From Cyanophora paradoxa (lineage: Eukaryota > Glaucocystophyceae > Cyanophorales > Cyanophoraceae): DNA of 64,000 nucleotides. Below the pieces are notes generated by a model. It did not search any database and was not told the DNA's origin. It was given only the letters and a program-made list of their open reading frames with translations. Below, piece by piece: positions 11,141-22,067 of the stretch. How positions within the stretch are numbered: the first letter of the stretch is position 1; the number at the start of each line of letters is the position of its first letter. Location: the NCBI GenBank assembly GCA_004431415.1, contig QPMI01000079.1:1-64000 (forward strand), read 5' to 3'. A program made the position numbers and the translations under genes.

Positions 11141-12338
11141 ATGCGTCTGAGCCAGTTCAGCGATTTCTACCTCAACGTGCGCATGCGCCGCCCTGCGCCC
11201 GACTCCCGAACCGCGACGGCGCGCGGGGGAAGCGCGGCCCTATGCTGATGCGGGCGGGCGCCGCCGGCGCAGGCCGAGTGCCCGGATTCTAGCGGGGCCA
11301 TGGTCGAAAACCGCCTCTGTGCGCCCGGCGCCCGCATCGATTCGCGCGCGGCCGCCCCCGCCCCCGCCCTCTGCCGCTGACGCGAGCGTGCGTGTGGCGG
11401 CGGCGGGGGGCGAAGACCTCAACCCGGGCCTGGCCAACTTCCACGGCATCATGATCGAGCCGTCCAGCGAGGAGCTGGTGCGCGCCCGCCTCGCACTCTC
11501 GCCCGCGGCCGAGGCGCCCCGGCCGCGCTCGAACCGCGCCGCGCGCGCGCGCAGGTGCACGACGAGTCGTACGGGCGGGACTACGAGGACGCGATCATGT
11601 TCGGCGTGGCGAGCTGCCGCATCGGCGAGGTGTCCACCAACTTCGACTCGGGCCTCCGCTGCCGCAACGCCATCTTCGAGTTCGAGGGCTGCGCCGAGAC
11701 CGCCAGCCAGTCCGGCGGCAAGCTCATCTGGGCCGAGTTCGAGAATCTCAAGGGCTGCGGCGCCAGTGCGCCCCGCGCACTCCGAACCGACTAAACTCAC
11801 CACCCGAAACCTCGCTGCTTTCTGCGTATCCCTGACGGGGGTACGCAGAACTCGCCGATCACGCCATGTTCGGCCTCAACGACAAGGGCAAGCTGGTGCG
11901 GCGCCGTACCCCCCCCTTTCTCCTGGGCCGCTGCGGCTGACGCTGCGCCGCGCGCCCTCTCGGCCGCAGTACTTCCAGTCGTTCGGGAAGCCGCTGGCGG
12001 TCGAGGACAACGGAGAGCCCGCGCTCCTCCACCTCCTCGACCAGGTCCGCTCCCTCACTCGACTTCGAATTTGAAATCTCGAATTCGAACGCGTGCGATT
12101 TGATCCCGGGCCCCGGCCCCGACCTGCAGGCTCCTGCCCTCGTGGACGAGGAGGAGGCGGAGGAGGGGTACGAGCTCGACGATTCCTCGGTCCGCCCGCG
12201 TCCGCCTCGGGCGAGCCCCCGGCCCCGCCCCTGAGATTTTTATTTTCGGCGCAGGAGTTGGACTTGGTTTCGGACGTCGAAGCCGACTGCGCCGCGGCGG
12301 ATGCCGTCGCCGCCGCAGCCGCTGTGGCGGAGGCGTAG
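11141..12338 (+). CDS. Hypothetical protein, eight exons, 206 aa
   Basis: Eight exons join with correct phase at every junction: 11141-11176, 11273-11318, 11416-11477, 11555-11765, 11849-11895, 11970-12044, 12130-12189, 12255-12338 (TAG). All introns are GT-AG, 65-97 nt long. The product starts MRLSQFSDFYLN. Its core holds four Cys (motifs ASCRIGEV, LRCRNAIFEFEGC and ENLKGC) and the segment FHGIMIEPSSEEL. The C-terminus is acidic (VDEEEAEEGYELDDSS), followed by an Ala-rich end. There is no signal peptide or membrane segment. I do not recognise the family. The first ATG that opens the chain was chosen; an in-frame start at 11039 would add 34 residues of less protein-like sequence. Consistent phase across seven introns and a charged, compositionally normal core make a real gene likely. 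Confidence 0.75.
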
Positions 12339-13560
12339 CGGGCGGGCACCTTCTCAGCCCTCCCGCGCCCCGCCCCTCGTTTCCGCAGCGATCGCGTGAG
12401 GGGTCTGCTCACCTGCGTGCATTTTTCCTCGTTCAGCGTAGTTCCGAGTTTATTCTATTAGTGCCAACCAATATGACCCGCTCATGCTTCTTTCACCGAG
12501 TCAAGCCCGTTATTTTTGTAGCTAAAAGCCATCTATTGCAGCAGCAGCAGGCATGCAGGTAGTCCCTCGAGCTCCCGTCGTCGTTTCCGCATGCGCAGCG
12601 ACCGTGCGACTTGTTTTGATCGCCTGCGTGTAATTTTTCGTTCGTTGTAGTCCTCGATTGTAAGCTTATTCTTGATCATTGGATTCTCCTAAATCTAGAT
12701 CTAGAGTGACCCGGTCTTGCTTTTTTAGACCCGTAGTGCTGCAGCGGCAGCAACAGCAGCCCCTTTCGAAATTCTAGCACGAGGGCCCGGGATTTCATCA
12801 ATTCTGGTGGTGCCCAGTTCTAGTACGCCCTGCGGTACCGGTCCCGCTCTGTGTTTCTCTCGCCGCCTGCATTCTGACAGGCTGTTGCCATCATAGTATT
12901 GGAGTCCGACACTGATCGATATCTAGACTCGGCATAGTCGGCACCCAGACACCGTGGCACCATCATGGCATGGCCAACGCTTATTTTCCAATTCTCGACT
13001 CGGCGAGCTCATATGATGAGTCATGTCTAGACTCTGAGATCTGGATACCGGACCGGGATGAACTTTCGGAAGTTTCCATGGCCAAGCTTAAGCCTGGCGC
13101 ATGCACTCAGTGACTGCCCACTGTGCCCAGGCTAGCGCTGCGGCATATGCATGCGCATATGCATATGCCACGGTGCCACGGTGGCACTGCCGCAGTGCGG
13201 CATGCGCATGCATGCGTACGTGCCGGCCGCGGCACGTTGCACGTGCGTATACGTATATATATGCATATATGCACATATGCACATCGATATCAGGCACGCC
13301 CGCCGGGCGCCGGCGCGGTATACATGTGCTTGCGAGCAGTCGGCGCGCGCCGCGGCCGCGGGCCCCGGCTGCTGGGCGCTGCAGCTGGTGCGGGTCTCCG
13401 CCGGCACCGTACGCGTGGGGACTTCAGAACAAGCAAGCTTCAATTGCAAAATTGCAAGCTCAAGCTCAAGCTCATCCGCGCTAGGGTACAGGAGTTCGGG
13501 CACCCCAGCCGCTGAGCTCAGCGGCTTGCAATTGCAATACCTAGCCGGCGCCTTGCAGCA
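12339..13560. other. Intergenic, palindrome-rich, no supported gene
   Basis: Between the hypothetical gene and alanine dehydrogenase. It contains CAG/GCA-like short runs (12535-12555, 12740-12765) and a block of alternating GCATATGC/CATATGCATATG words at 13138-13290. Open frames across that block are low-complexity and lack domains. Confidence 0.55.
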
Positions 13561-16055
13561 ATGCTCCGACACCTCGCCGCCTCTCGGCCTACGGGGAGGC
13601 TGCTTCTCCAGCTGCAGCGAACCGGGCACACCACGTACGCTCAGCAGCAGCCTCGGCGCGGCATTGTGGTCGGCATTCCACGCGAAGTTAAGAAGGACGA
13701 GTACCGGTGCGGCGGCGTGCCGAGCATGGTAAGATCGACTTGCCCTCTCGGCACGCGGCGCACTCACGCTCCGATCGACGCGGATGTGCAGGTAGATTTG
13801 CTGCATACCAGCGGCCACAAGGCTCGCAGCCCGCCCCTCCGCTCTCCGAACGGGCGTTGATTGACATCTCCCGTGCACACATGTGCAGGTCCTGGTCGAG
13901 AAGGGAGCCGGCGAGGGCTCCGGGATCTCCGACAACGAGTACGCGGCTGCCGGAGCGACGATTGTTAACTCGGCAGACGCTCTCTGGGGGGTGCATGCAC
14001 GTCGCGCGCCCGTCAGCCGAAGTCGCTGCCTCGCGCTGAGGCGCCAGGCGGTGGCGACGGCGCGCAGGAGGCTGACATGATAATCAAGGTGAAGGAACCG
14101 CTGCTGGGAGAGTACCCTCGCATGCGGAAGGGCCAGGTGGTCAGCGCGGCCGCCGCTTCTCTCGCATTTGATCCTCGCGGTCCTGCGCCCAACGCTTGAT
14201 CGCGGGCCCCCCGGCGGCGCAGATCTTTACCTACTTCCACCTGGCCGCGTCCAGGGAGCTGACGGAGGCCTGCAAGAAGAGCGGCTCCGTTTGCGTGCGC
14301 TCCTTCGCCCGCACCGCGCCGGGGTACCCCTGTAACGACGAGCCCCCCCCCCCTTCCCCCCCTCCCCCGGGCACGCAGATCGCGTACGAGACCGTCGAGA
14401 AGAGCGACGGTACCCTGCCTCTGCTGGTGCCGATGTCCGAAGTCGCCGGGCGTGCGCCTGTGCCCTTCCTCGCCGCCCCGCTCCACCCCCCTTCTCAGAT
14501 CCCGAACCCAGGCATGGCGATCCAGGAGGGAGCCAAGTACCTCGAGAGGCCCTTCGAGGGGCGGGGACTGCTCCTGGCGGGGGTACCCGGCGTCCGCCCC
14601 GCCACGGTCGTCATCATCGGTACCCCCCAGCATGCCCCGCTCTCGCTCGCCTCGCGCCTCCTCGACCCGTCCGGGCAGGCGGCGGAGTCGTCGGGCTGAA
14701 CTCGGCCAAGATGGCGGTGCGCCGTACCCCTGCCGCGCCCGCCCCATCTCCCGTCGACCGCGTACCCCGCAGCTGGGCCTGGGGGCGAACGTCTACATCC
14801 TGGACTCGAACCTGCGGCGCCTGCGCTACATCAGCGACGTCCTCCCCGCCGCGACCTCCGTCTACAGGTCCGGCCGCCGCCCCTCGTCTCCTCGCTGGCG
14901 CGCTCGAGCTCACCTGGCGCGGGGCAGCACGCCGCTGACGGTGCGGTCGATGCTGCCCGAGGCCGACCTCCTCATCGGCGCCGTCCTCGTGCGCCTGGCC
15001 TGCGGGCGGGCGCCCGCGACCTCCGCCGGGGGCTCAGGGGGCGCGGCGCGCGCAGGTGCCCGGGGCGGCGGCGCCGAAGCTGATCTCGCGGGCGGACCTC
15101 AAGACGATGAAGCCCCGCGCCGTCTTCTGCGACGTCGCCATCGACCAGGGCCCGCCCCGCCCCCGTCCCACCCCCGCTCCCCGCCGCTCGACCCGCTCCC
15201 CGGCCCGGCCCCCTCGCAACCGTCTCTCCAGGGCTTCCTCCCTAGGGTCCCGCTCCCCGCCCGCGCCGCCGCCTCACGCGCCGGCGCCGTCTGCGCAGGC
15301 GGCATCGCGGAGACGAGCAAGGCGACGACGCACACGAACCCCACGTGCGTGCTCTGCCCCCGAGGCTTAGCTCTGGAGAGGAGCGCGCGCCCCGCCCTCG
15401 GCCCCGCCGCCCTCACCGGCTTGGCTCGGTCCCGGGCACAGGTACATCGTGGAGCAGGTCAACCACTACTGCGTCGGTGCGCAGTGTCTCATCTGTACCC
15501 CCTGGCGCCCCCGCCTCTCTCGCCCCGCCCTTCTCAGCGCCCCCCGGGTTTTCCTTAACTTCCTGCAGCGAACATCCCGGGGGCGGTTCCCGCGACCTCC
15601 ACCTTCGCCCTCACCAACGCGGTGCCAGCCTCGCCCCTCCTTCCTTCCCGCCCGCCCGCCCGCCCGCCCGCCCGCCCGCCCGCCCGCCCGCCGACGGGCC
15701 GGCGCCCGGGCAGACGACGCCGTACGCGGTGGAGCTGGCGGGGAAGGGCTGGCGGCGCGCCTGCAGGGAGAACCCCGAGCTCCTCGCCGGCCTCAACGTC
15801 GTCGTGCGCCGCCCCCTGCCCCCCGCCCGCCGCCCCGCCGTCCGCGGCCGTCTCGGGGGCGTCGGAGGCGGACGGAACGCGCGCCCGGGCGAAGCGAGAG
15901 GCCTCGGATAGGGGCGCCGAGGGCGATGGCGCTGATCGATGCGATGCCGACGGGGCGGGGCGGGGCGGGGCGGGGCGCAGGAGGGCGAGGTGACGTACAA
16001 GGCCGTCGCGGACGCCTTTGGCCTGCCCCACGCCGACCCCCGCCAGCTCCTCTAG
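13561..16055 (+). CDS. ald: Alanine dehydrogenase, probably organelle-targeted
   Basis: Catalyses NAD-linked interconversion of L-alanine with pyruvate and ammonia (family knowledge). Sixteen exons keep frame: 13561-13728, 13792-13821, 13889-13990, 14068-14136, 14223-14294, 14379-14451, 14512-14619, 14679-14716, 14773-14867, 14928-14988, 15056-15149, 15299-15344, 15442-15476, 15569-15621, 15714-15803, 15981-16055. The product is 402 aa, against about 360-370 in bacteria; an N-terminal extension of about 35 residues rich in Arg/Leu/Gln suggests a mitochondrial or plastid presequence. Family motifs are [46 protein letters not shown], the Rossmann stretch [34 protein letters not shown] and [11 protein letters not shown]. 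Introns at 13822 and 15150 begin with GC. A CCCG microsatellite fills intron 15622-15713. Nicotinamide transhydrogenase is related but would have further domains, absent here. Confidence 0.95.
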
Positions 16056-16458
16056 CTCGGCGGAGGCCCTCGACCGGGTCCGCGCCGCCCTCCGGGTCCC
16101 CGCCCCCTCGCCTCTCCGCCCCAAAGCTGACTGTTCTGCCGCGCCCGGCCGCGGCCGCAGGCGCAGATGCAGGCGCACGGCTGCATGCAGGAGCTGTAGA
16201 TATATATGCATGCGGACACCGCTTAAGCTTTCTGTCTAGATTTAGCTGCAGGTCAGGGCTGGATCGGGCCCTAGTTTTGGCTGCGCGCCTGGCGCCGGCA
16301 TCCTGTAAATAAGCCCAAGTCGCGCGCGCGATCCCAGCCCGCTGGAGTAGTCTCGGCGACTGCCGAGGTTTTGCGATTGTCCAGTTTTGTGTAGTGTTTG
16401 TAACTACTCGGTGTTTCCTCAAGCTCGAGCCCAGACCGGAGTGCTGGGCGGGGCCGCC
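16056..16458. other. Convergent intergenic spacer between ald and RPP21
   Basis: About 400 bases between two 3' ends. It holds GGCCGCGGCCGC-like palindromes, an ATATATATGCATGC stretch near 16200 and no open frame of note. I see no polyadenylation signal that I would call with confidence. Confidence 0.5.
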
Positions 16459-17828
16459 CTACCTCCTCCCGCCCCTGGCGCCGCCCCTGGCACCCGGGGG
16501 CGAGGGGGAGGGGGAGGGCGCGGGGGCCGCGGCGCCGGCGGGCGAGGCGGGGCCCAGGCTCTGCAGGAAGTCCGAGAGCGTGAGGGGCGCCCCCGCCGGC
16601 GAGCCGGGGTACAGGCCCAGGCCCAGCCCGGGGGAGGGGTACGAGGAGCCGAGGCCTGCGCCCTGCAGGCTCGCCCGCTTGGCCTCCTTGGCCGCCTTCT
16701 TGCGCTCCGCCTGCCGGCTCGAGGCGGCCGCCGGCGGGGCCGAGCCGGGGGGCGAGGCGCGGCCCCCGACGGAGGGCTGCGGGCCGGGACGGCGCGATCG
16801 GTTCCTGCGGGGAGCAGCCGACGTCGACGGGGGAAGGGGCGGGGGTACCTGGGAGTGGGTGGGCGTGGAAGATGCGCCGCCGGCGCTCGAGCGGGGCGGC
16901 TGGGTACAGTGTCAATCGCAGTTGGACGAGCGCGGGGGTACCGCACGCGCACCTCCGGCGGGGGGGAGGCGGGAGGGGAGGAGCGGATGCTGGCTTCCGA
17001 GGCGCGGGGGGGATGCGGGCCCGGGGTACGGGAGGCGTCGCCAGGCGTGCCTGAACGAGACCGCATCGGGAGTCGCGCGCCCGGGGGTAGGGGATGTACG
17101 AGGGACGCACGGGGGGTACACGCGCTGGCGAGGGAGGGGCGGGGGGAGGCCGCGGCGGTGGAATCGTCCTCCTCGGCCACCGCCCTCCGCAGCTGCCGCT
17201 TGGCCTGCGCGCGCGAAGCGCCGGCGTGAGCGTTTGCGCTCGCCTTCGAATTCACACGGTTTGCGATCGCGCGCGAAGGGGCGGCGGGGGGCGGCCTGCC
17301 TGCGCTTGCGACAGCAGCGTCCGCATCTGGTTGACGGGGGCGCCGGGCTGGTGGTGAGCGAGGTCGCACCGGCTGCAGCGAATCACCTGCGCGGGGCTCG
17401 GGCGCCGGCGCGCGGCAGGGGCCGCTGGGCTCGCGCACCACCTCCGTGCAGATCTTTCTCCTGCGGCGCTTCGTGCGCGAGGCGCGGTGCGTGCGCATCT
17501 TGCAGTTGAGCCCCGGCACGAGCAGCGCCGAGCAGCCGGTGCAGAACCGCAGCTTCGTCGACTCCGACGGCTCTGCGCGGGCGTCGCTCCCGAGGATCGG
17601 AGCGCGATCGGGGCGCGGACGGGGGCCCACCGACTTGGCTCTCAGCGACGAAGCCGCGGAGCTGCGCCCTGCACCGGCCGGTTGCGCTGGCGCAACGCGA
17701 CGCGCGGAGGGCGCTCACCCGAGGTGCGCTGCGAGCGCCGGCACGACTGGGGCGCACGCCTGCAGGCCCGCGGAGAGGAACTCGATGCGCGCCGCGATCT
17801 GGGCATCCTCCTCCTCCTGCGTCGCCAT
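16459..17828 (-). CDS. RPP21: RNase P/MRP protein subunit Rpp21 (Rpr2 family)
   Basis: Rpp21 is a zinc-binding subunit of nuclear RNase P, which trims tRNA 5' leaders. Exons 17828-17719, 17668-17631, 17572-17442 and 17386 downward join in frame. They give an N-terminal helical part (start MATQEEEDAQIAARIEF), the first zinc pair in KLRFCTGCSALLVPGLNCKM, an Arg/Lys-rich strand (RTKRRRRK) and the second pair in VIRCSRCDLAHHQPG. That order and the LLVPG motif are hallmarks of the family. A further segment, AKRQLRRAVAEEDDS, follows a probable GC-AG intron with its donor at 17299. The 3' end encodes a Ser/Pro/Gly-rich tail with SRQAERKKAAKEAKRASLQ and ends at TAG 16461-16459. Exon limits between about 17150 and 16830 are low-complexity and only one of several possible chains fits. 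The gene converges on ald. Confidence 0.85.
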
Positions 17829-18220
17829 GGGCGCTGGCCGTGCTTCAAGTGTGCCGACGAAGGCTGCAGCTGCCTGGAAGATCGGCGCGGCTCCGAGGGC
17901 TCTGTCCTGGGCTCCAGGGCTCACCTTCGAGGGGTACAGCAGCAAAGAGGCACCGACCCGATTCGGCCCTTCTTCTACTTGGAGCTCTAGATCTGTGATG
18001 TTATTGACGCAGCGGCGTTGATGTGAGCGCCAAGCCGATGCCAGCCTTTCTCCCGGCTGTCCAGCCAGGCGGCCTCCGATCCGGGTCCTCGGTCTTGACA
18101 GCGCAGTCCGGTGCGTCGCACGCCAGGCTTGTGCATATTAGCTCCGTGCGGATTCTATGCACAACGAGCCCCCGCCTGGCAACTCCATCCTCTTAGCCGG
18201 GGTTCCTGTTGACTAGCAAC
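17829..18220. promoter_or_regulatory. Divergent spacer between RPP21 and the TPR gene
   Basis: About 390 bases separate the two start codons, so the region must hold both promoters. An in-frame upstream extension of RPP21 (MLLYPSKVSPG) is possible but less like the family. I see no TATA box that I would defend. Confidence 0.45.
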
Positions 18221-21200
18221 ATGATGGGAAACGCTGGCGCTGGGATGCCGTCGGCTCTCAGCCTGCGTGCCTCGTCTTCGCTCCTTGCTGCCGCTTCGCT
18301 CGCCGCGCTGACGCGACGTGCAGCCGAGCAGGAGCGCGAGCGCGTGCGCGGCGGCGGCCTGCAGGTCGTGGTCCCAAACACCCTCTCCGGTTCCGCATCC
18401 GCACCGGCGCTTCACAAGGCGCCCAGTCCTGTGCCCGGAGGCGGCCTTCTGCGCGCCGCCTCCGTCCAAGATGTCGCCTACGTCATCGTCAGCCCGGCTT
18501 CTCGCGCGCCGCAGCGCCGCCCCGCGGACCGCCTGACGCCGCGGCCGCGTGCGCAGTCCCCCGGCGGAGGCCGCCGCATCGTGCGGACCCACGCGAGCGA
18601 GGCGCGCACGACCCGCGGCTCCGCGCGCCGCGCCGCGCCCCTCCGACCCTCGACGGCAGGTCCGCAAGCGGGCGAGGACGCTGGTGCAGGAGGAGAAGCT
18701 CGCGGCCTCCATCGAGGTCTCCCCCCTCCCCTCCCCCCCCCCCCCCCCCCCCTTGGCGCCCCTGCGCCTCACTGTTTCTCGCCCCTCCGCGCCGCAGGCG
18801 TGGGGCGAGGCGATAGCGGAGGACCCGAAGAACCCCCACAACTACATAGGACGGGTACACCCGCCTCCCATTCGTTTCCTCCCTGGCGCCGCCGCCGCCG
18901 CCGCCGCCGCTGAGGAGCGAGCCTCCCCCGCCGCGCAGGGCCTTGCACACGCCCGCCTGAACGACTTCCAGGCGGGCCCCTCCCCTTCCCGGTCCCTGTA
19001 CCCTGTAACTGAACCCCCCCCCTCCAGGCGGCGATGGCGGACGTGACTACGGCCTCCGCGATGGCGCCGCACGACGTGGACGGTGCGGGGTCGGATCCGC
19101 GCGGGGCGCCTTGCCGGTCGCCGACGCCCTCGGCCCCTCTTGCAGTCCTCCGCGCCAAGGCTCTCGTCCTCACCCGCGCCCGCAAGTTCCACGACGGCGC
19201 CCAGTTCGCCCTCCAGGTGCCGTACCCCTCCTCCCTTGCTCGCCTCCCCCTCGGGTCTGTCTCTCAAAGGGGTACGGGCGCGCAGGCGATGCAGCGGGAC
19301 CCCGGGGACCTCAAATCGAACGACGACTTCCGATTCGCGCTGGAGAAGGTGCGCAGGGGTACACCGGTTTTAGAAAGCGGCCCGAGGGCCGACCCCCGCC
19401 GGCGCGCGCGCGCAGCTGAGGCGGGCGAGGCCGCACTTCATCCCCCCTCCGAAGGGTGCCCGGCCCCCTCACGCCTCCGCCCCGCCCCCGCGCGCCCTCG
19501 CGAGCCGACCGCCGGAGCCAGAGCGGGTGATCCACGAGGGGCGGATGCGGTTCGACACGCCGCCGCGGACGCCGACGCCCGAGGAGGAGGAGGAGCTCCT
19601 CGAGCCCGAGTGGGAGGAGATGCTCAGGTGCCGCCCCCGCCCGCCCCGCTCGGGCCCGCGGCCCGGGGGGTACGTGCGGGGGGTACCAGCGGGCGGCGCA
19701 GGCGGCTGGCGGACCTGATCGACCCGACGGTCGAGCCGCGGGCACAGCGCCGCAAGATCCGCGAGACGGTCAAGGTCAACATGTGTACGCCCCTCGCCTG
19801 CTCGCCCCCGTTCCGCCCCTCCTCTTCCCCTCCCCCTCTGAGCGCCTCCGTCCTCCCCGCCCCCTTCTGCAGCCTTCCTCGTGAGGACCTTCGAGCAGTA
19901 AGTGTCGAGCCCCCCCGGGGGCGGGACGGGGCACGCTGTACCCCGCCTGGGGCTGAGGCGCCGGCCCCGCGCAGCTACCGCGGCCTGCGCGACGATCCCC
20001 CCGCCAAGGTGATTCATTCCCCGCTTTACTACTACCCCCCCCGTGTCGGGCTAACGGCGTACCCCCGCAGACGACCTTCTACTCCCTCACGCAGCTCCTG
20101 CGGGACTGCAAGGTCCCCTGCCACACCATCAGCATGGGCACGCGTACCCCCTCCGCCCCCCGGACCCCGGCCGCCCGACCGCCGCGCACGCCCCTCGGCT
20201 CACGTAGCGCCTCCCCCTCTCCGCAGCGGCGATGGACCGGTTAGCCCTCACCACCCTCCGCGAGGAGCCCAACCCCCCCCAGGCACCGCCGCCTACCCCC
20301 CTGCATCCCCACCCCCTCCCGTCCTAACCTGATCCCCCCCAGGACCCGCACGAGGGGGCGAACGAGCTGGGGCTCACCCACTGGGTCGAGTCCCTCGTCC
20401 GCATCGCCAACGTGGCGCGTACCCCTCGCTCCCCCCCTCCCCCCCGCTTCCCTTCTGATGGCCCCGCTCCGTCCCGCCGGGCGCAGGCGCGGTCGACGAA
20501 CGAGAAGCTGCCGGCGGAGCGCTTCACCGCCTTCGTCGCCTCCTCCGTCGTGCCCCACGCCGGCCAGGTCCCCCGGCCCCGCCCCGCCCCCTGTCGGATC
20601 TCACGCCGGCGTTCGCAGTCCTCGCGGGACCGCTTCCAGACGACCTTCTACGGGGCCGAGGCCCAGGCCCGCCCCCACGCCCCGCCCCGCCCCGCCCCGC
20701 CCCGCCCCGCCCCGCCCCGCCCCGCCCCGCCCCGCTCCGCCCCGCCCCGCTTTGTTGTTGTCGGCCTGAGACTGAGGGCGGGGGCGCGCGCAGGCGGTGG
20801 TGCAGGCGGAGCGGGCGCGGCTGCGGAAGCTCTTCCGCTACTTCATCCTCCGCAACGCCGACAAGTCCTCCGCCGTCCAGGCCCGCCCCGCCCTCTCTAC
20901 CCCGCCCGGCCCCTCCCTGAGGCGGGGCGCGCGCGCAGGACCGCGTGGACGTCACGATGAACTTCAACCAGATGCTCCGCGTCCGCCCGCGCCCGTACCC
21001 CCCCACGACTCCTCCCCCCCCGCCGACCTTGCTTCAGATGCTGCTGGATCTCTCCCTCCTGGACCCGAACCTGACCGTCAAGGTGGGCGCCGCGCCCCCG
21101 GGGCCGCCCTGCGCCGGCGGCCTCCCTGCCCGGCGCCGTGCGGCGGCCCGCCCGTGACGCGCCGCCTGCCCCCCGCAGCGGGCCAAGGACGTCTGGGTGG

Positions 21201-21617
21201 CCGTCACCAAGGACGAGGAGGTCGCCCCCCAGGTGCGAACGAAGGGAGGGGGGGGGGGGGTAAGACAGGTCCGCTGAGGCACGCTGCGCCCCGCCCGCCC
21301 CGCGCAGGAGCACGCCTCGAACACGGCCACCGAGATGACCTTCGAGGGTGCGTACCCCCCTCTTACTTACCCCCCTTCCCCTTCTGCCCCTGAGGGATAC
21401 GGGCCCCCAGAGTTCCTGGAGGCGTGCGGGCGCATGTCGCGGATCAAATTCACCGACCAGGCGAGACGCCCGCGTTCCCGCGCGGTGTCCGACGGTCGGC
21501 GGCCGGCGCTGACCCGCCGCCCCGCCCCGCCTGCAGTCCTTCGCGGACGCGTGGGAGTCCTTCGTCAAGAAAGAGCTCATCACCTGCGCGGGACGCATCA
21601 TGCCCGGTCGCCTGTAG
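18221..21617 (+). CDS. TPR protein with C-terminal EF-hand-like helical repeats
   Basis: The early exons read as tetratricopeptide repeats: AWGEAIAEDPKNPHNYIGRA, VLRAKALVLTRARKFHDGAQ and FALQ/AMQRDPGDLKSNDDF, split by introns. A middle acidic exon has TPTPEEEEELLEPEWEEML, followed by RRLADLIDPTVEPRAQRRK. The C-terminal third has repeated helical segments of the kind found in EF-hand-like pairs of flagellate proteins: LGLTHWVESLVRIANV, RLRKLFRYFILRNADKSS, MLLDLSLLDPNLTVKRAKDV and FLEACGRMSRIKFTDQ. It ends with ELITCAGRIMPGRL and TAG at 21615. No loop keeps all calcium ligands. Many introns here begin with GC (20283, 20415, 20667, 20881, 21461). The first exon (MMGNAGAGM..., Ala/Arg-rich) and its join at about 18470-18660 are uncertain. 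The function is unknown; a ciliary role is a guess. Confidence 0.65.
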
Positions 21618-22067
21618 CCCGCTCGCCGCCAACCGCCGGGTTCCCGCTCACTCTTTTTCACTCCCTCGACCTCGTCCCCGTCCCCCCGGGCGCCGCTGTT
21701 TTTCGCGCCGGGTCGCCCCTCGGATCACGCAGCATGCGTAGTCTAGTGCACCTGCGTTATTTCGCCGTTATTTTTGTAAAAAATTGTTGCTATCCTAGCC
21801 TATCCCACGACCGTCCAACGGTCGGACTGATCATGATCGATATCGATATCGATTGCTCATATCATGGCATCAGCGCTAGAAAGAGAGGATCCGGAAGGGG
21901 AGGGAAAGCGCTGGCGCTGTCATCGCGCGCGGCCGCCGGATTGCGCGCTTGCGTGACATCACCACCCTCAAGCTCGTGCGGGTACATCGTTCGCGCGATT
22001 CCATCATCGTTCGGTGCGCGAGCTCGACTAGTACTAGCTCGGCGTGTGCAGCTCCTCAGTTCGGAAC
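21618..22067. other. Intergenic spacer upstream of phosphoglycerate dehydrogenase
   Basis: Holds ATCGATATCGATATCGAT near 21840 and a GTCCAACGGTCGGAC stretch near 21815, a near match to the dispersed 11-mer. No coding sequence is supported. The promoter of the next gene must lie here or just upstream. Confidence 0.5.
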
